A DNA stretch of 64,000 bases from Pelodera strongyloides (GCA_036852015.1 JAANDG010000158.1:124001-188000), one strand, 5' to 3'. Shown: positions 12,505-26,019, numbered from the stretch's first letter. Made by a program: numbers and translations. The notes: generated by a model from the sequence alone, not told the origin.

Positions 12505-12640
12505 CAGAGGCCATATTCACCACTCAATTCCCCATGAGGAATTCCCCGTCTTTTTTCTGTGCATGCCTCACTTTAGAATGCTATTTGCTGTTCCCAGGGA
12601 ATATTTCCTCGAGGAATCGTAGTGGTGAATATGGCCTCTG
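12505..12640. repeat. MITE family B, best copy
   Basis: CAGAGGCCATATTCACCAC at the left edge is matched exactly in inverse by GTGGTGAATATGGCCTCTG at the right edge; 136 bp in all. It defines the family also seen at 788, 6911 and 9002. Confidence 0.85.
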
Positions 12641-13699
12641 TATATGTGGGAACTCGCAAACTGCAACAGATGCAGTAGGAGTTACTGAACTAATTTCACC
12701 ACACACAAGAAAATCATACAGAACTATAGACGGCTATAAATACATGGGAAAGATTCCTCAAGCGACATTAGCCCCACGAAGAGTTTGGCAACGAACACTG
12801 TTACCTTCGAAGCGTCTGCGCTCCTTACCTTACTCTTTCCCGCGACATGTTCGTCTCATTCTCCGGGCTATACGTAAATCACTCTTCTGACGAGGTGACG
12901 ACACATCTGCCGATACGGTTTTGGCAAGGGTGCCGGCACTGAAGCGCCCGTCCTCACCCTTACGTGCCCAAGGCAATATTCTATGACAGTCTCAGTGGTA
13001 GGGGGTCCCTATGTCTCTTATCTATCCTGACCACGTGAGCATGGTCAAGATCAAACCACCATTAGACCAAACATCCTGAACGGCGGTTACACCTCGTTGT
13101 CCGCCGTCTTATCTACGCACCCTTTTGCACCATTATTAGACAAGGTGTTTGAAAACTCCCTTGTGATCTATGTTCGTTATTTATTTATACCGCTTCCGCT
13201 CACCCTTCCTCTAAACAGAGCTTACGTTCTCAGCGTTCCGCTAAGGTTTTTCACCTAGAGCATCCAGCCATTTTATTTACGCTAGCGTAGAATCAACTAC
13301 TGCGTTTTACAACGTCTATTTCTTTATCTCTTTGCAAGACTCTATGATCTTTTATTTATACGCGTTCGTTGTCGCCGGGTGCACCTATGATATCATTTTC
13401 TATCAATTTCAATGCACGGATTTTCACGTCTACCATCATAAAATACCTTTTTTCATTGCTTGCCAAGTACAACTTTGCAATAGTCCAAACCCCACACGCA
13501 GAACTAAACTACGAACTGTTTTTGGAAAAATATTCACCTAGAGTCTCCTTTTTCGCGCGTACACATTTGCATGCGACGATGCGGCAAACGCCAAACGCGG
13601 TTGTTTTTGGAAGCAAGCAACTACCCCTCCTCTCTCAAAAGCAATGTTTTTCTATATATAAATTAATGATACTAATAAATTTTTTCAATACGAATTAGT
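12641..13699. other. No supported gene
   Basis: Mixed-composition sequence with short open frames that lack family resemblance or splice support. Nothing further seen. Confidence 0.4.
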
Positions 13700-13879
13700 T
13701 TTTTTCGGTCCGGCCGGTTTTTGAAACGCATTGAGTACATCATCATTCTTATGCAACTTATGCAAATGAACATAAATTAGAATAAAAAACCCGAGCTAAA
13801 TTCGAGCAAATTAGCATAGATACGTAAGAATTCAGTTGTCCGCGATGCGCTTCAAAAACCGACCGGTATTTCGCTTTAT
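13700..13879. repeat. MITE family A copy, worn edges
   Basis: CCGGCCGGTTTTTGAAACGCAT on the left and TTCAAAAACCGACCGGTATT on the right; the terminal TTAA is lost on both sides (TTTTTCGG / CTTTATA). Confidence 0.75.
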
Positions 13880-16800
13880 ACCAAAAATAAGCCTAGTAAG
13901 TCTCATTCATACTAGCTGCAAACATTTTGAGTGTTTAATAAATAAGTTTTGAAAAAAAAAGAAAAAAAACAGGTTCTACCATAAAAGGGACTGGAACAAA
14001 TCTTTTTGCACTTTTATTTTCTCCGTAAATTTTAAAGATCAATTATCGTGTTTTCTTCAGTAAAACTCTATTTTCTCTATTTTTCAAAGGTTGCAAAAAC
14101 ATTTTTAAGGTCTAGAAAATAAACTCCTAATCGCCGTTTGCAATTTTCCCGTACGTATTTAGTGGAACAAAATCAAAAAAGGGAGCCGTGTCACTGTTTG
14201 TCAAACTTCCAAAAAACTGCTCATTGAACGCCGAACCTTGCATTTAGAATCTTAGAACAATATTGATTTAGTAAATGATATTTAATAAATATATTATATT
14301 TATTTATTATTTTAAAAAAATAGTAAATAAATATAATATATTTATTGAATATATTATATCTATGTAATATTTTATAAATAAATACCTACAGTAACCTTCT
14401 TTTTATTTTAGTATTTTTTCCTTCATTTATTGCTTGTTTTACTTTTACACAGTAAAATATGTACTTACCAGTTTGAATAGTTTGCTTTCGTTGATTTGTT
14501 TATAGTTGCAAATGTTTGGTATTCATGTAAGTATTATGGATTTACACGGTGCCAAAGCCACTTTTTTATTTTTTATTATTTTGCTTTTTAGAGTCCAATA
14601 AGGTTGAAAATCTTGTTTTCCACTAGTTGTTTTCAAGTTTGGACATTCGAATGCGGAGATCTCTCAGTGTCAAGTTTTTTTGTGTTTTCCCTTTTAATTC
14701 TTCTATTCCTCAACTTACTCTATAATAACAACTTACAACTTGCAATTTGTGTCAACATTGTAAATCTGTTGTTGACTCTTTTGTTGACTCCGGCGCTTTG
14801 TCGCTTTGCGGCGAGGAGAGATAGTGCGCGAATTCATCGCAGCACACATATTTTTGCGCCGTCACACAGTTTAGTGCAAGACTGGAAGCTACGTGCCCGT
14901 AAACACTCCAAGTTTTCTTGCATGATCCAGTTATGTACTTTGCATATTGTTAGCACGGAAAGACGCTCGTCGCCGATTATGTAGCAAGGGACGTCAGTGC
15001 GCGGCTTGGTCACTCCGGGAAAAGAGCTGCGTTCAGCGGATGCTCCGCTGCGTCCTGCTCGAACCGGGCGTATTCACCACCGCTGTAACAAGTGTTGGCC
15101 TATCATAAGAACCCCCAGGTGTAGGCTGCATTATCTACCACAGAGGGTGTGCATCATAATGAAATGATGAAGAGAAAGTAGTAAATAACTTGTCGTGTTG
15201 TCGTTTTCCATCACTTGAACAGCCCGAACTCCTCAGAATACGCTGCACTATGATCAATTGCATTCCTATGTATTTGTGCATTATGGTACGTCGGATTGGG
15301 GTCCATTTTTCTTGAAACATTAGTTTGTCCTTGCCAATGCACACTTGGAACGCTCTTCTAGTTTGTTTTGTTTGTGCCAATTCCAAAGTTGCCAGGTGCT
15401 GAAACGTTCCCTAGTAACCCCCAATTTTGCAAACCTCATTTTCATTTGGGTTTTGCTCCCAGCCCAGAATGTTCTATGTTCACCCTGTTTATTTTTGCTC
15501 TCTAGTATATATCGATCTCTCTCTTTCTTTCCCTTTCTGTCTTTCTCTCTCTCTATATATCTCTTTCTCTTTTCTCTGTTCTCCAAATACCAAATTTGCA
15601 CTGCACCTTCGTAGAACCCAAAATGTGTGTAGTATGCGTGCTCCATTTTCCCAAAACGGAATTCTTGAGAGAGGAAAACGGAATAATTTTGGACTGAAAA
15701 GGGGCAAAACGTGATTTAGCAGCACTTCCGCACCTGCGTCTTGCTCTTGGGCGCGTGCGTTCTAGCTATCCTAAAGGCTAATTCGGCGTGTATTGGCGTC
15801 CTAATTCGTTAAGGTAAAGAAAAGATTGAGCACTATTAACGGTCAATGAATACTACCGTCACCACTTCTTCAAGCCGCTGACGTTATTTCTCTAACAAGG
15901 AAACCGTGAACTATGGCCGAGACTTCTAGAGACGTACTTATTTTGTAGAGAATTTCACGTTGTTCAATGTTGTAAGCTTGGGGGAGTCACAAACTGGCCT
16001 CCAAAGAAAAAACAATTTGGTCAGCTCCCTTTCCACATTCTCATTTTTGTTCCTCTTCCCTTTTTGGACATTTTTCTTACAAGTTTAGCTACACGTGACT
16101 ATTGACCGCGTGGTTCCCTCAGATCACCACGGTCACTTCGGGAGCAGTCGTTTTTCTTTTCAAATACAGGGGAGTTATTTACAATAAGACTTTTCAAATA
16201 CAGGGGAGTTATTTACACTAAGAGATATGTTCGCGGTTGTTCTCTCTCTCTTTCTCTCTATGTGTCTCCCTCTTTAACCAACACTCTCTGATTCATCTAT
16301 ATAATCTCTATCTCTCTACTCTACATCCCTCTATCTGTTTCTCTCTGTTTGACTGTATCTACCTCTCTTCTTCATTTCTCTCTCTCTCTCTCTCTCGCTC
16401 TCAGAACAATATTTGCTCCTCACTGCTCACGGACACTGAAACCACATAGTTGCAGCAAGTGTAGTATATGTTTGCACATCCAAGAAATTCGTGCATTTGG
16501 CCGGTATCTATTTTTAATTTTCTTGCGCTGTTCTCTTTTATCGATTACTTTTCTTCTATGATAACGTGGTAAGCATTGTTTGTTGAGTTTTTTAATTTTG
16601 ACGACTGGATCATACTAATAAGTGTATCTGTGCTCTACCTACACCCTGGGGCCTGGGCTGTTGTAACGCTGATGAAGATTTGAAAAAAGGGGGATTTGAA
16701 ACATCCGGCTGCGAATCTATCTGTGCGGTTTCTGACGTCCAGAATACGTTTCAAAATCCTGATGATATACCGCTTTAAAATTATACACTGTATGTAGAAT

Positions 16801-17289
16801 ATTATCACGTCCCCTGCAATCAAATTACTAATCCGTGCACTCTAATCTCCAGCTTTGATTGAAGCGCACAGTATAGTGTACTTTGAAGACGTTCCATGGA
16901 AACCTGTCAGGGATTTGCAAAAGCAATTTAGACAAGTTATTTAGTTTTGCACAGGTTCTAGTCATGTCTGTCAGGATGTAGTGTGTTTTAAAGATCAGGC
17001 CAATTTTCAAGGGAAAAATCATGTATTTCAGACTTTTATTGAGAGGGAGGGGTAGTTAGAGGGCGAGGAGGAGAGGGGGTGAGGGTGGAGAGAGAGAAAG
17101 AGGAACAGAGAGAGAGAAAGAGAGAAAGAGTGAGAGAGAGGGACTTCTTGTGCGGAAGGCAACGTGAATTTAATTATGCTTGGTAATTTCTTCTATAATT
17201 CTATGCAGGAGGTGATAATGTTATGCCAACCTATTAAACTAACAGTGCTTCATCTTTTCGTCGCTATTCTAAAATCTCTCCATAAAAAA
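13880..17289. other. No supported gene; AT hairpin and CT tracts
   Basis: Contains an AT-only inverted repeat (14280-14309 against 14321-14350, 28 of 30 pairs), short CT tracts near 15510-15575 and 16243-16403, GA tracts at 17041-17142, and a 28-bp tandem pair containing TTTTCAAATACAGGGGAGTT at 16157-16213. No exon could be supported. Confidence 0.5.
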
Positions 17290-17473
17290 AGCAAAGTGGC
17301 TAAAATCCTCGTCGGCTTTCGAAACGTATGATGGACAACTGAATTCCTTTGCATTTATGCTAACTGAGCTCGAATTGAGCTCGATTTTTTATTCTAGTCA
17401 TACTCATTTGCATATGATGCACGGTAATGCAATTTATAATCCGTTCCAAAAATCGGCTGTTGTATCGCTTTAA
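17290..17473. repeat. MITE family A, diverged copy
   Basis: Related arms (GTCGGCTTTCGAAACGTATG and TCCAAAAATCGGCTGTTGTA) ending in CGCTTTAA on the right. More diverged than the other copies, so probably older. Confidence 0.6.
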
Positions 17474-18587
17474 TCATAAAAGTACAACTCACAGACCAAA
17501 GGTGAAAAATATTTAGGCCATCTTTTTTTTTTACCATGAAATTGCTAGGTTTTCCAGGTAGTAGCATTATCGATCAACTTTTTTTCATCTAAATGAGTAG
17601 AATATGTTTTGACAAAATGTCCCTTGTCCAAACAAGGAACTAACTCTTCATTTTTGAGATAGTGATAACGTCAAAACTCAAAGGGAATGAAAACTTGTTG
17701 ATCTATTGGCAGTCTTATCAATTTCGTCCAAAAAGCTTTCACGTTTCTACAGTAGTCCCAAAAGACTCAGATCCGAAAAAAAGGTTTGCCTATTCTGTGA
17801 GCAAGTCACATGATTCCCCAAAAAAACCGCTTTAGTGGCAGGCATTGACATACCAAATCATACACTTCATGCACCATATCCGACGACGATGCACCATTAG
17901 CACCATGACAACCATGTTTTTCCAGTAAACTGTGCAAGTCCGTTTTCCAGTAAACTGTGCAACTTTAAAGTGGTATTGTGCGTGGTTGCTAAAGCGTATG
18001 TATGTGCAACAGCACTCCCATATATTATTTGTAACCTGCGCTATTCTGGCTCAGACGTGGACAGAAATTTGCGTGAAATACATGGGAAGGCAGTTGTCCA
18101 ACTTAGGTTTCACAAACCCCCTGACATACCTCTTTGATGAGTTCCACGCTCGAGGACCCTTAAAATGAGCATTGCGGGCTCTTTCACCGCTTTCGCCTCC
18201 AGTGCAACTCCATTTAAAAGATAAAGCAAGAAGTTAAAAGTAATGAATTTATATATGATTGTCTCTATCAAACTTACGTACACCATTTTGTGTTGTAAAC
18301 CGCTGTGTCAGTAACCTAGGGTTTTTCTCGGTCCCGATTACTTTTTGCTTGTCAACACTGCAGTTGCTTTTTTGTTACCTCTCAATAAGCCATATACTGA
18401 TTGCCGTAACATACTTCACATTAATTGTTATCCCGTTCGTCCAAATTTTGCACTTTTTTTTATCGTCTAACCAAAATTTATAATCCCATCAGACAGTGGG
18501 TAATATGTAGTGTGTGACCAGATTAGTCACATAAAATTCTCAACTAATAATTAACTCGTTAGGAATAATTTTTATGTTTAGCCCTTG
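17474..18587. other. No supported gene
   Basis: AT-rich. A short tandem pair of CCAGTAAACTGTGCAA occurs at about 17923-17960. Plus-strand open frames at 17932-18168 and 18259-18483 have no recognisable family. Confidence 0.4.
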
Positions 18588-18762
18588 TTAAAGCGAAATA
18601 CCGGCCGGTTTTTGAAACGCATCGTGGAACCTTATGTATATATGCGAAGTGGGGTCTAATTGGGGTCTATTTTTTATGCTAATTTATGCTCATTTGCATA
18701 TGACGCATAAGAATGTTGGTGTACTCGATACGTTGCAAAAACCGGCCGGTATTCCGCTTTAA
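18588..18762. repeat. MITE family A, complete copy
   Basis: TTAAAGCGAAATACCGGCCG at the left edge and the inverted copy ending ATTCCGCTTTAA at the right; internal TATGCTCATTTGCATATGA is also typical. Confidence 0.85.
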
Positions 18763-18945
18763 ACCCAGTTAAACCATTAATTAATTCCCTATACCTACTG
18801 TATTGGGATAGAAAAAAGTGGTGGCTTTAAAAAAGAAATTTCACTTAGGAATTTTTCACTTACAATTAGTTAGAAAGTGTGCCTGCGGTAATAGAGAAAA
18901 CTCGATTCTAAAATTTAGTGCAATAAATTATGTTAGTTTTCTCTG

Positions 18946-18977
<32 letters not shown>

Positions 18978-20147
18978 GTCTCGCTTTTTATACACGTTAA
19001 TCACTTCGTAAAAAGCATATTCGACCCCGATTATATGTCTGGACTTTGCAGACCAGACAGACGCGGCAGTTAATTTCAATCCCTTTAAAAAAAAACTCGT
19101 CAGTGATCTACTGCACAAAAATTTTCGGCCGCACAAAAGAGGGTGCGCGCGTGACAAGTGGCAAAATCTATGGGCTAGTGCTAGCAGTTGCACTGGTGTT
19201 ATTTATTTATTTGCAACTTCCCCCGATATCAAATCAAAAGAACGTTCACTCTAGAAAACTGTGAAAATGTTGACATCACTTGACATATATTTCTATAAAA
19301 AGATATGAACTCGGTCGTTTCTAATACGCAACTTCCATGATATCATATCCAAGGAACGCTCACTCTATGAAACTTGAAAATCTCCCTCTCGCTCTCGCTC
19401 TCTTCTCTCTCTATCTATCTATCTATATCTCTTCTCTCTCTATCTTTCTCTCTCTCTATCTCTATCTCTCTGTCGAAATTTTATTGCTAGACCTAACGCT
19501 CGAGCTAAAAAAAAATATTCACTGGTGATAGCGTAAATAAAATGGTTCAAATTCCCGCCAAAAAGTACACACGGTAGGCAAAATGCCTACGTTGTAAAAG
19601 TTTGTTGAAGCCTAAGAACACAGTGATAGGAAAACATATAGCAAGTAAACAAATAAATCCCGTGAGTAAGTACTTTTCGTACTTTTCACAGGAAAAATTC
19701 ACAACTGAGCGTTCGTATCAGTATCCGACGTGTACCAGCTTTTTTGAAATCAATAAAGTTTATTTATTTATTTTAACTTCCCCATATCACTTCCCAAGAA
19801 CGCGCACTCTAGGAAACTATGAAAACTGACATCAGTTGATATTTCCGCAAAAAAAGGAAAGATATGAACTCGGTCATTTCTAATCTGCATCTGCCGGCGA
19901 TACTGTACTTTTTGACGAAATTGTGCTAAACCCTAGTTATCCTAAAACCGTCAAAAGTTTTAACAAACAAAAAGGCGAGTTCTTGAGGCTTTCTAAAAAA
20001 AAACTCCTGTGTTTAGAGACATACATATGACGTGAGGAGCACCACACAGCAGAACTAGACTTCACAAATTTACATTTTGTTACATGTTGATCACTTTTGC
20101 AATTTAACGGAAACATACTATGATTTAAATAAACATGATGTGGGTGT
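18763..20147. other. No supported gene; CT tracts
   Basis: CT tracts at 18943-18980 and 19384-19472. Two related passages, 19190-19310 and 19770-19880, share AACTTCCCC...ATATCA and a GATATGAACTCGGTC motif, suggesting an old duplicated repeat. No exon supported. Confidence 0.4.
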
Positions 20148-20154
20148 GTGTGCC

Positions 20155-20430
20155 GCTCGCTCTACACCTATTTCACTGCTGAAACTCCGCGCCATCGCCG
20201 CGCAAAAAAAAGATGCTCTGCCACACCGGCGCGGCTCACCCTCTCTAGAGTTCGCCACAGGCCCACGAAAGGGCGTTCGGTTGGCGTACATGTGGCGCAA
20301 ATTTTGAACCTGGTGCGCCGCATTAGCACCGCATGTCCGCCACAGGTGGGCCATCTAACATTCGCGCACACACCACGTACCGTAAAGGAGGTGCGCCACC
20401 CTTGTGCGGCGACTTCTCCTCGCCAGTTTT
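20155..20430. repeat. MITE family E relative, diverged
   Basis: Shares GAAACTCCGCGCCATCGCCGCGC, GCCACAGG and GTGCGCCA modules with the foldback element at 28077-28390. Right end matches poorly (GCGGCGACTTCTCCTCG). A similar short remnant occurs at 25300-25400. Confidence 0.55.
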
Positions 20431-22350
20431 ACCGTCTCACTTTCAATGTATTTTTTTTTATTTAGTATTAACTTTTCGTCGCACTGTTTTCGTGAAAAGT
20501 GCTAAGGCGCACGTGAGTGTTGTGACCAATTTTCTCGTTTCCTAGTATTACTTCTTTGGCAGGTTTATGTGCACTCTGTGATTCACGATGCTGTTCTGGG
20601 AATAAAGATGACCTAGACAGTAATCTATAATCTTTCAAATTGCATTGCGAACCATCAATTTTCGCTAGTTACTCACAATCGTTGTTGCTATAACCAGGAG
20701 TTTGAGCAAAGCACTCTTCGACTTCAAGGTAAATAAAGCAAGAGACAGATTAGAGTATCATTTCAATCGTGACTCGGAAGGAAACAAAACTGCATTGATG
20801 TAACTAGCACTAGGAAAACTAATAGCTTTCTACTTTGATGACATTTTTCTACTTCTTCCTCTCTCTCTCCATCTCTCTCTCTCTCTCCCCTCCTTTCTCA
20901 CTCTCCCCTCCCTCCCTCCCTCTCTCTCTGCCTCCCTCTCTCTCTGCCTCCCTCAAGTTCACTTTCATTTTTACTTCAGACGTGGGCCCCCACCTCCTTC
21001 TCACATAAACGCGAACATCCGAGTAGTCCCTGTGCCACATTTTGGACCAAGCGGACCGTGCCCTTCTGCCATTAAAGTTGTCCTCTTCGATGTCGACGTC
21101 CTCTCGGAATTCCATACTTCCTACACTGACACCTCTCGTTTTCGCTCTCCTATCCCTCTACATTTCTCTCTCTCTCTCTCTCTATCGTTGTTTCGCTGCC
21201 CTATCCCTCTCTATCTGTCTCTTAATCTATGTCTCTCTCTCCCGATAACACTATCTCTCTAGTTCTCTGCGAACACGGCGAAACCTTTTGAGCTGTCTGC
21301 ATGCGTGTAAACGTGTCTCAAATTGTGCTCCGCAAGTTGTTTCGATGATGCTGCGACACACAAAATTCTACTCACCTTTGCCTCATATCTCAGGTGTCCT
21401 CCCGCACATAGTGGCACAAAAATTTGCATACAATACGTAGAAATGTCCATATTACGTTTGAAAACCACGTGTCATACCGCATTGAACAATTAATATCTCA
21501 GTATGTTTGTTTTATTGATGTATTTGTGAATGTTGTGCGGCATACACGACCTGAACTGATCAGTATTGGATTTCTACAAAAACCTGAACGTGATGCTTGT
21601 TTTGTCTATCTTCCCTCTTTACGCTCTCTCTATCTTGTTAATGTTCTCGGTTTCTATCTCTCTCTCTTTCTCTCTCGCCCCCTCTCTCTCTCTCTCTCTT
21701 GTTAGTGTTCTCTGTTTCTATCTCTCTCTCCCCTCTCTCCTGCTATCAATTCAATCTTATCGGTTTCTCCCTGATCAATTTTGCTCCACGTCCACGGATA
21801 TTCACAATTAATCTGCTACTGCTCGAAATTCTCTCTCTCTATCCCTCTCTCTCTCTCTCGCTCTCTCTCTCTATATCCATGTCCTCTCTCTCTCTCTGAA
21901 ATGTGAAAAGATGAGACTGAAATACTCTTTCCGGGAGAGAGAAAGGGAGAGAGATGGAAGGGGAGAGAGAGAGAGAAGAACAGGTACATACAGAGGGACA
22001 GATTTGCTCTGACCTTTCCTCCCCCTCCCTCCTATCTACTCCCTTCCCCGCCTGTCCTAAAATATCGAAACAACTGCCCCGCTGTCGATAAACGATCCAA
22101 TTTTGGACTTAGGTAGTAGGAAAACGTCATAATTCGATTTTATATACGATTTTTATATACGTTTTTTTTCGGTGTCGTCGGATTCGGCCGAAGCATAAGT
22201 TTGCCAATGCCACAAAATGTGCCTCACAAATGGCGTCGTGTAAATGGCTGTCCCGCATTGTTGCTCGGGTAATTACGTTTCGACGTTTTGAAGGCTCTGT
22301 CCTTATCAAAATTTAATTCTCTACAACATTAGCAACACCATGTTTGTGAA
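20431..22350. other. Microsatellite-rich, no confirmed gene
   Basis: CT or GA tracts at 20858-20955, 21163-21262, 21655-21743, 21830-21899 and 21939-21980. The minus-strand frame at about 20952-21115 (containing SAWSKMWHRDYSDVRVYVRR) has a protein-like, non-repetitive composition and could be a real exon, but neither splice partner nor family was found. Confidence 0.4.
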
Positions 22351-22775
22351 AGGCTTAGGCTTAGGCTTAGGCTTAGGCTTAGGCTTAGGCTTAGGCTTAG
22401 GCTTAGGCTTAGGCTTAGGCTTAGGCTTAGGCTTAGGCTTCGGCTTCGGCTTCGGCTTCGGCTTCGGCTTCGGCTTCGGCTTCGGCTTCGGCTTCGGCTT
22501 CGGCTTCGGCTTCGGCTTCGGCTTCGGCTTCGGCTTCGGCTTCGGCTTCGGCTTCGGCTTCGGCTTCGGCTTCGGCTTCGGCTTCGGCTTCGGCTTCGGC
22601 TTCGGCTTCGGCTTCGGCTTCGGCTTCGGCTTCGGCTTCGGCTTCGGCTTCGGCTTCGGCTTCGGCTTCGGCTTCGGCTTCGGCTTCGGCTTCGGCTTAG
22701 GCTTAGGCTTAGGCTTCAGCTTAGGCTTAGGCTTCGGCTTCGGCTTCGGCTTAGGCTTAGGCTTAGGCTTCGGCT
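22351..22775 (+). repeat. Internal telomere-like array, TTAGGC/TTCGGC
   Basis: About 71 uninterrupted hexamers: roughly 14 TTAGGC, then about 43 TTCGGC, then mixed TTAGGC, one TTCAGC, and TTCGGC. TTAGGC is the nematode telomere unit (established). Every unit stays in register, so the single-base variant spread within the array. Flanks are unique, so this is an internal, not terminal, array. The 145-residue open frame through it is not a gene. Confidence 0.95.
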
Positions 22776-23867
22776 AAGTCATCCTGGGTCTCATTGTAAA
22801 TTGTTACATCGTTCTGTATTTTCATTATATGTCTATCTCTCTTTCGCCAGTTTTCTCCCTCTCTCTCTGGCTCTTTCCCTTCTCTCTGAACTCCTCTCTC
22901 TATTTGCTAATTGCTGTGATCAGACTGGTCAGGTACGTAATTCGCCGGTCTAGTTGAAGTAAGCATGCACTTTTTTGGTCTAGGATGTACTTTTTATTTG
23001 CAATTTTATGTGCACTTGGAACCGCTTTTTATGTTGCCATATCATCGTTAGATTGCTTTTCTTTTGTAGTACATAGGCTGACACCAATGCTACACAGTAA
23101 AACGTGATACTTGCCGAAACCACAAAAAACCGTCGTTGGGCGGTCACCAAACGGTTTTCACGAAACGAACCCGGTGACCCGGTGACCATGTGGTGACCAA
23201 GTGATGACGGTTTTCGAGAAAACTTGGTCACGACAACTTCAGCAAGTACACCAAATGGGTGGCGCACGAAAAAAACCAGGGGAACAATCACGAAATGGAT
23301 CTTTCGTTTCCTTTGTGCTATCTTTCATCAGATTTCTCTTATATGTAAATTTCGTATTGTACGCGTACTTTTGAACATATTTGTAACCAAACGGCCATCT
23401 TCGCCTGAGGCGACTTTCAAAGTTTGTGCAGGAAAAGTGAGCACAATTGTGTGAAACGTTTGCAACGTATCTTGAAAATAATGAAATAAGATTCAGAGTT
23501 CGCTTGCTCAAGTCTGGTCTCCGGCTCTCGTTTTATAGCCTTTAGATATTCTAATTCTCGTTTCGTTCACACAAACAAAAAAGTAAACTCTTCTCCTTTA
23601 CATAATAAGATTACACTGTGCTATCTGAAGAAGAAGCACTAGAACAGTGCACTTTCTTTTTTGAGCCCGTGTCGATGTGCCCAGACTCAGACAGGAAAAA
23701 AAAAGGACTTGTCACATGATGTCCGTTTTTTCGTGAACGGTGTCTGCCCGATTAACTGTTCCATTACTGGAAAATTCTTGGACGCCGTGTTGGGTTCACT
23801 ATGAAGAGCCAGTCTCATTCTGTCACGTGCTTCTGGTTTCTCTAGTCTCTCTAACCTGGCAAAGAGC

Positions 23868-23899
<32 letters not shown>

Positions 23900-25297
23900 G
23901 AGAGAGAATGTCCAAGACAACTTCTCGCCGTTCCCTTTTTCCCGGACACGGTGTGTTATCAGACCGCACCTACCTATATCTTCTCGTCTCTCGAACCTCC
24001 ATTCCTCTAGGTTGTCCTCTCTCCCTCACATTGTCTGCGTATCCTTGGAATTCACACTCTATAGTCCAGAATCAACTCTTCCCCGAAGTGTATCGTCAAC
24101 GTTTGCCTTTTTCTCTGTGTCGTCCTCTCGACGACTATCTCATCACCTGTTTCATTGATTATCACGGGAGCGATTTTTCTGTATCTCTTTTTACTCTCTT
24201 CATCCTTTCTTCGCGGCTTTTGCTCTCTCAGTCTCTCAGGTTTCCTGCTTCTCTGTGTCACTAGCGCTTTCCTGAAGCATGTACATGCGATTCATTTTTG
24301 TGTATGTAGTCTGGTCGCGATGTTCACCATCAGTCCAGCCTCCGTTTCACAGCAAATAATTCTCGAATTTGCGAAAGTGAATAACTTGCGACGCAGGTTA
24401 TGCCGGTTATGCGCGTGCGTTGTTCAGCATACTGTATGCGTTCTTGCCAGAAATTGTAAACTTCCTCAGCTCCTACACTGTTTCTAACAATCGTAGACTT
24501 CAACAGGCTTCTTTGTCTCTCCTTCTCTCTCTCTCTCTCTCTCTCTAAATTAACCTACCCCCAATGTATTAACCCCTACAATTCCTGCAGAAAACATTCT
24601 TAAATGTTCAAAAGTCACAATTCCAGTAAGTATAAGGTAGAAGATCAAAAAGTTATAACAAGTTGATCCCGTCGGATAAAAAATTGGTTTTTGTTCAAAA
24701 AGTGATTGTTTGAATTGGGGAAGAAAAAAAAATCGCTTAAAAATAGTCATAATTCCTATGGCGCCCAAAATCTTCCCAATATGTCATATAATTCCACGCT
24801 AATCTCTCAATTTTGAGTTTTTTTGCTTCATTTTATCTTATCGCCTCCGCTGTGCGAGTTTTCGCGCAAAATTGAATTCTAACATGATGCAACCTTCCAT
24901 TGTTATTTAATTTGTAATTATCGATTTGTTGATCATTTTGCACACTCATAGTTTGTTTTATAAACCATTGGCGTGAAACCCTTGCCGATGTCTGATGTTG
25001 AGCGGCACACACTGGTGTGCGACTGTATAGCAAACCATGCGCGGTGTCGCCCTGGCGTCTAAGCCAACTCATGCTTTGACGTGTTTTGCGTTTCTCACAA
25101 ATTAGTCTATATATCTCGGCTTACTACAATGAACTTCTTTTCTAAAACCTCCAAAGCTCGTATTATCCTCGCTAAGCTTTTCATTTCATAATCGGGTACA
25201 CTCTTTGATCTCAGCATTTTGCTTGCGTTTATTCCCTGAAGACGGGAATTAATAAGATTTTATTGCTTTCTTGATAAGGAAGAGTTCCGGTATTGCT
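22776..25297. other. No confirmed gene
   Basis: CT or GA tracts at 22835-22900, 23862-23908 and 24520-24547. An imperfect inverted repeat rich in GGTGACC/GGTCACC lies at about 23110-23270 and resembles one at 9310-9470. The minus-strand frame 24052-24261 (VIINETGDEIVVERTTQRKR) might be an exon fragment; support is weak. Confidence 0.4.
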
Positions 25298-25400
25298 AGA
25301 AAGCCGCACTGCTGTTACTCCGCGCCATCGCCGCGCACACAAACCGTGTCCGCCACAGGGCGCACCTCTTTTTGTGCGCGGCAGTGGCGCGGTGTTTCAC
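25298..25400. repeat. MITE family E remnant
   Basis: CTCCGCGCCATCGCCGCGCA and GCGCGGCAGTGGCGCGG resemble the ends of the 28077-28390 element; only about 100 bp remain. Confidence 0.5.
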
Positions 25401-25543
25401 GTTGTAGAAGCAAATCGATTTCGGACATATAGTAACTGAATATGTTTGGCGGCACAGATCACTTTCTGCAGTATGTTTGCAAACAAGCATTTAGGCAGTT
25501 TCTCTCTCCTTGTTGCTTTTGAAATTTTCTCTCACACAGCTCT

Positions 25544-25579
<36 letters not shown>

Positions 25580-26019
25580 ACTCTCCATTTCTCTCTCTAT
25601 CGCTTTCGCTCGCTGTCTCTCTCTCTTTCTCTCACGCTCCCTCTCTCTCTTTCTCTCCCGCTCCCTCTCTAGCGTCGTTTTCTAAATCGCTGCCCCACTT
25701 CCCTTTAACGATAAGCTTGAGCAAAATACCAGCATGAACATAGTGTGCGGAACAAATTGTAAGATTTTAACAGATCGTAATGCAACCCGGTCAACAGAAT
25801 AGAGATCAGTTAGTACTCTCAAAACCATGAAAATACTCAATATTGATCGATTTTCGATTTTATTGATATCAAAGTACTTGCAGATATTCGGAATTTTTTA
25901 CGAACACCTATTTCGCCCGCTTTCCAGTATATTTTATTCGTAAACCAAATCGTAAGGCTCGGTCTCAGGTCGTTCAATTGATCAAGGATCATTTAGCATT
26001 CTTATCTTACTCAGCCTAT
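25401..26019. other. No supported gene; CT tract
   Basis: CT tract at 25536-25671, otherwise unique AT-rich sequence without exons. Confidence 0.5.

Noticed and set aside
22340..22777. 145-codon open frame of Gly-Leu/Gly-Phe repeats
   Set aside because: It is the translation of the TTAGGC/TTCGGC array; the 6-bp unit keeps every frame free of stops.
24052..24261. Charged minus-strand frame
   Set aside because: No splice partner or recognisable domain; overlaps an equally long plus-strand frame.
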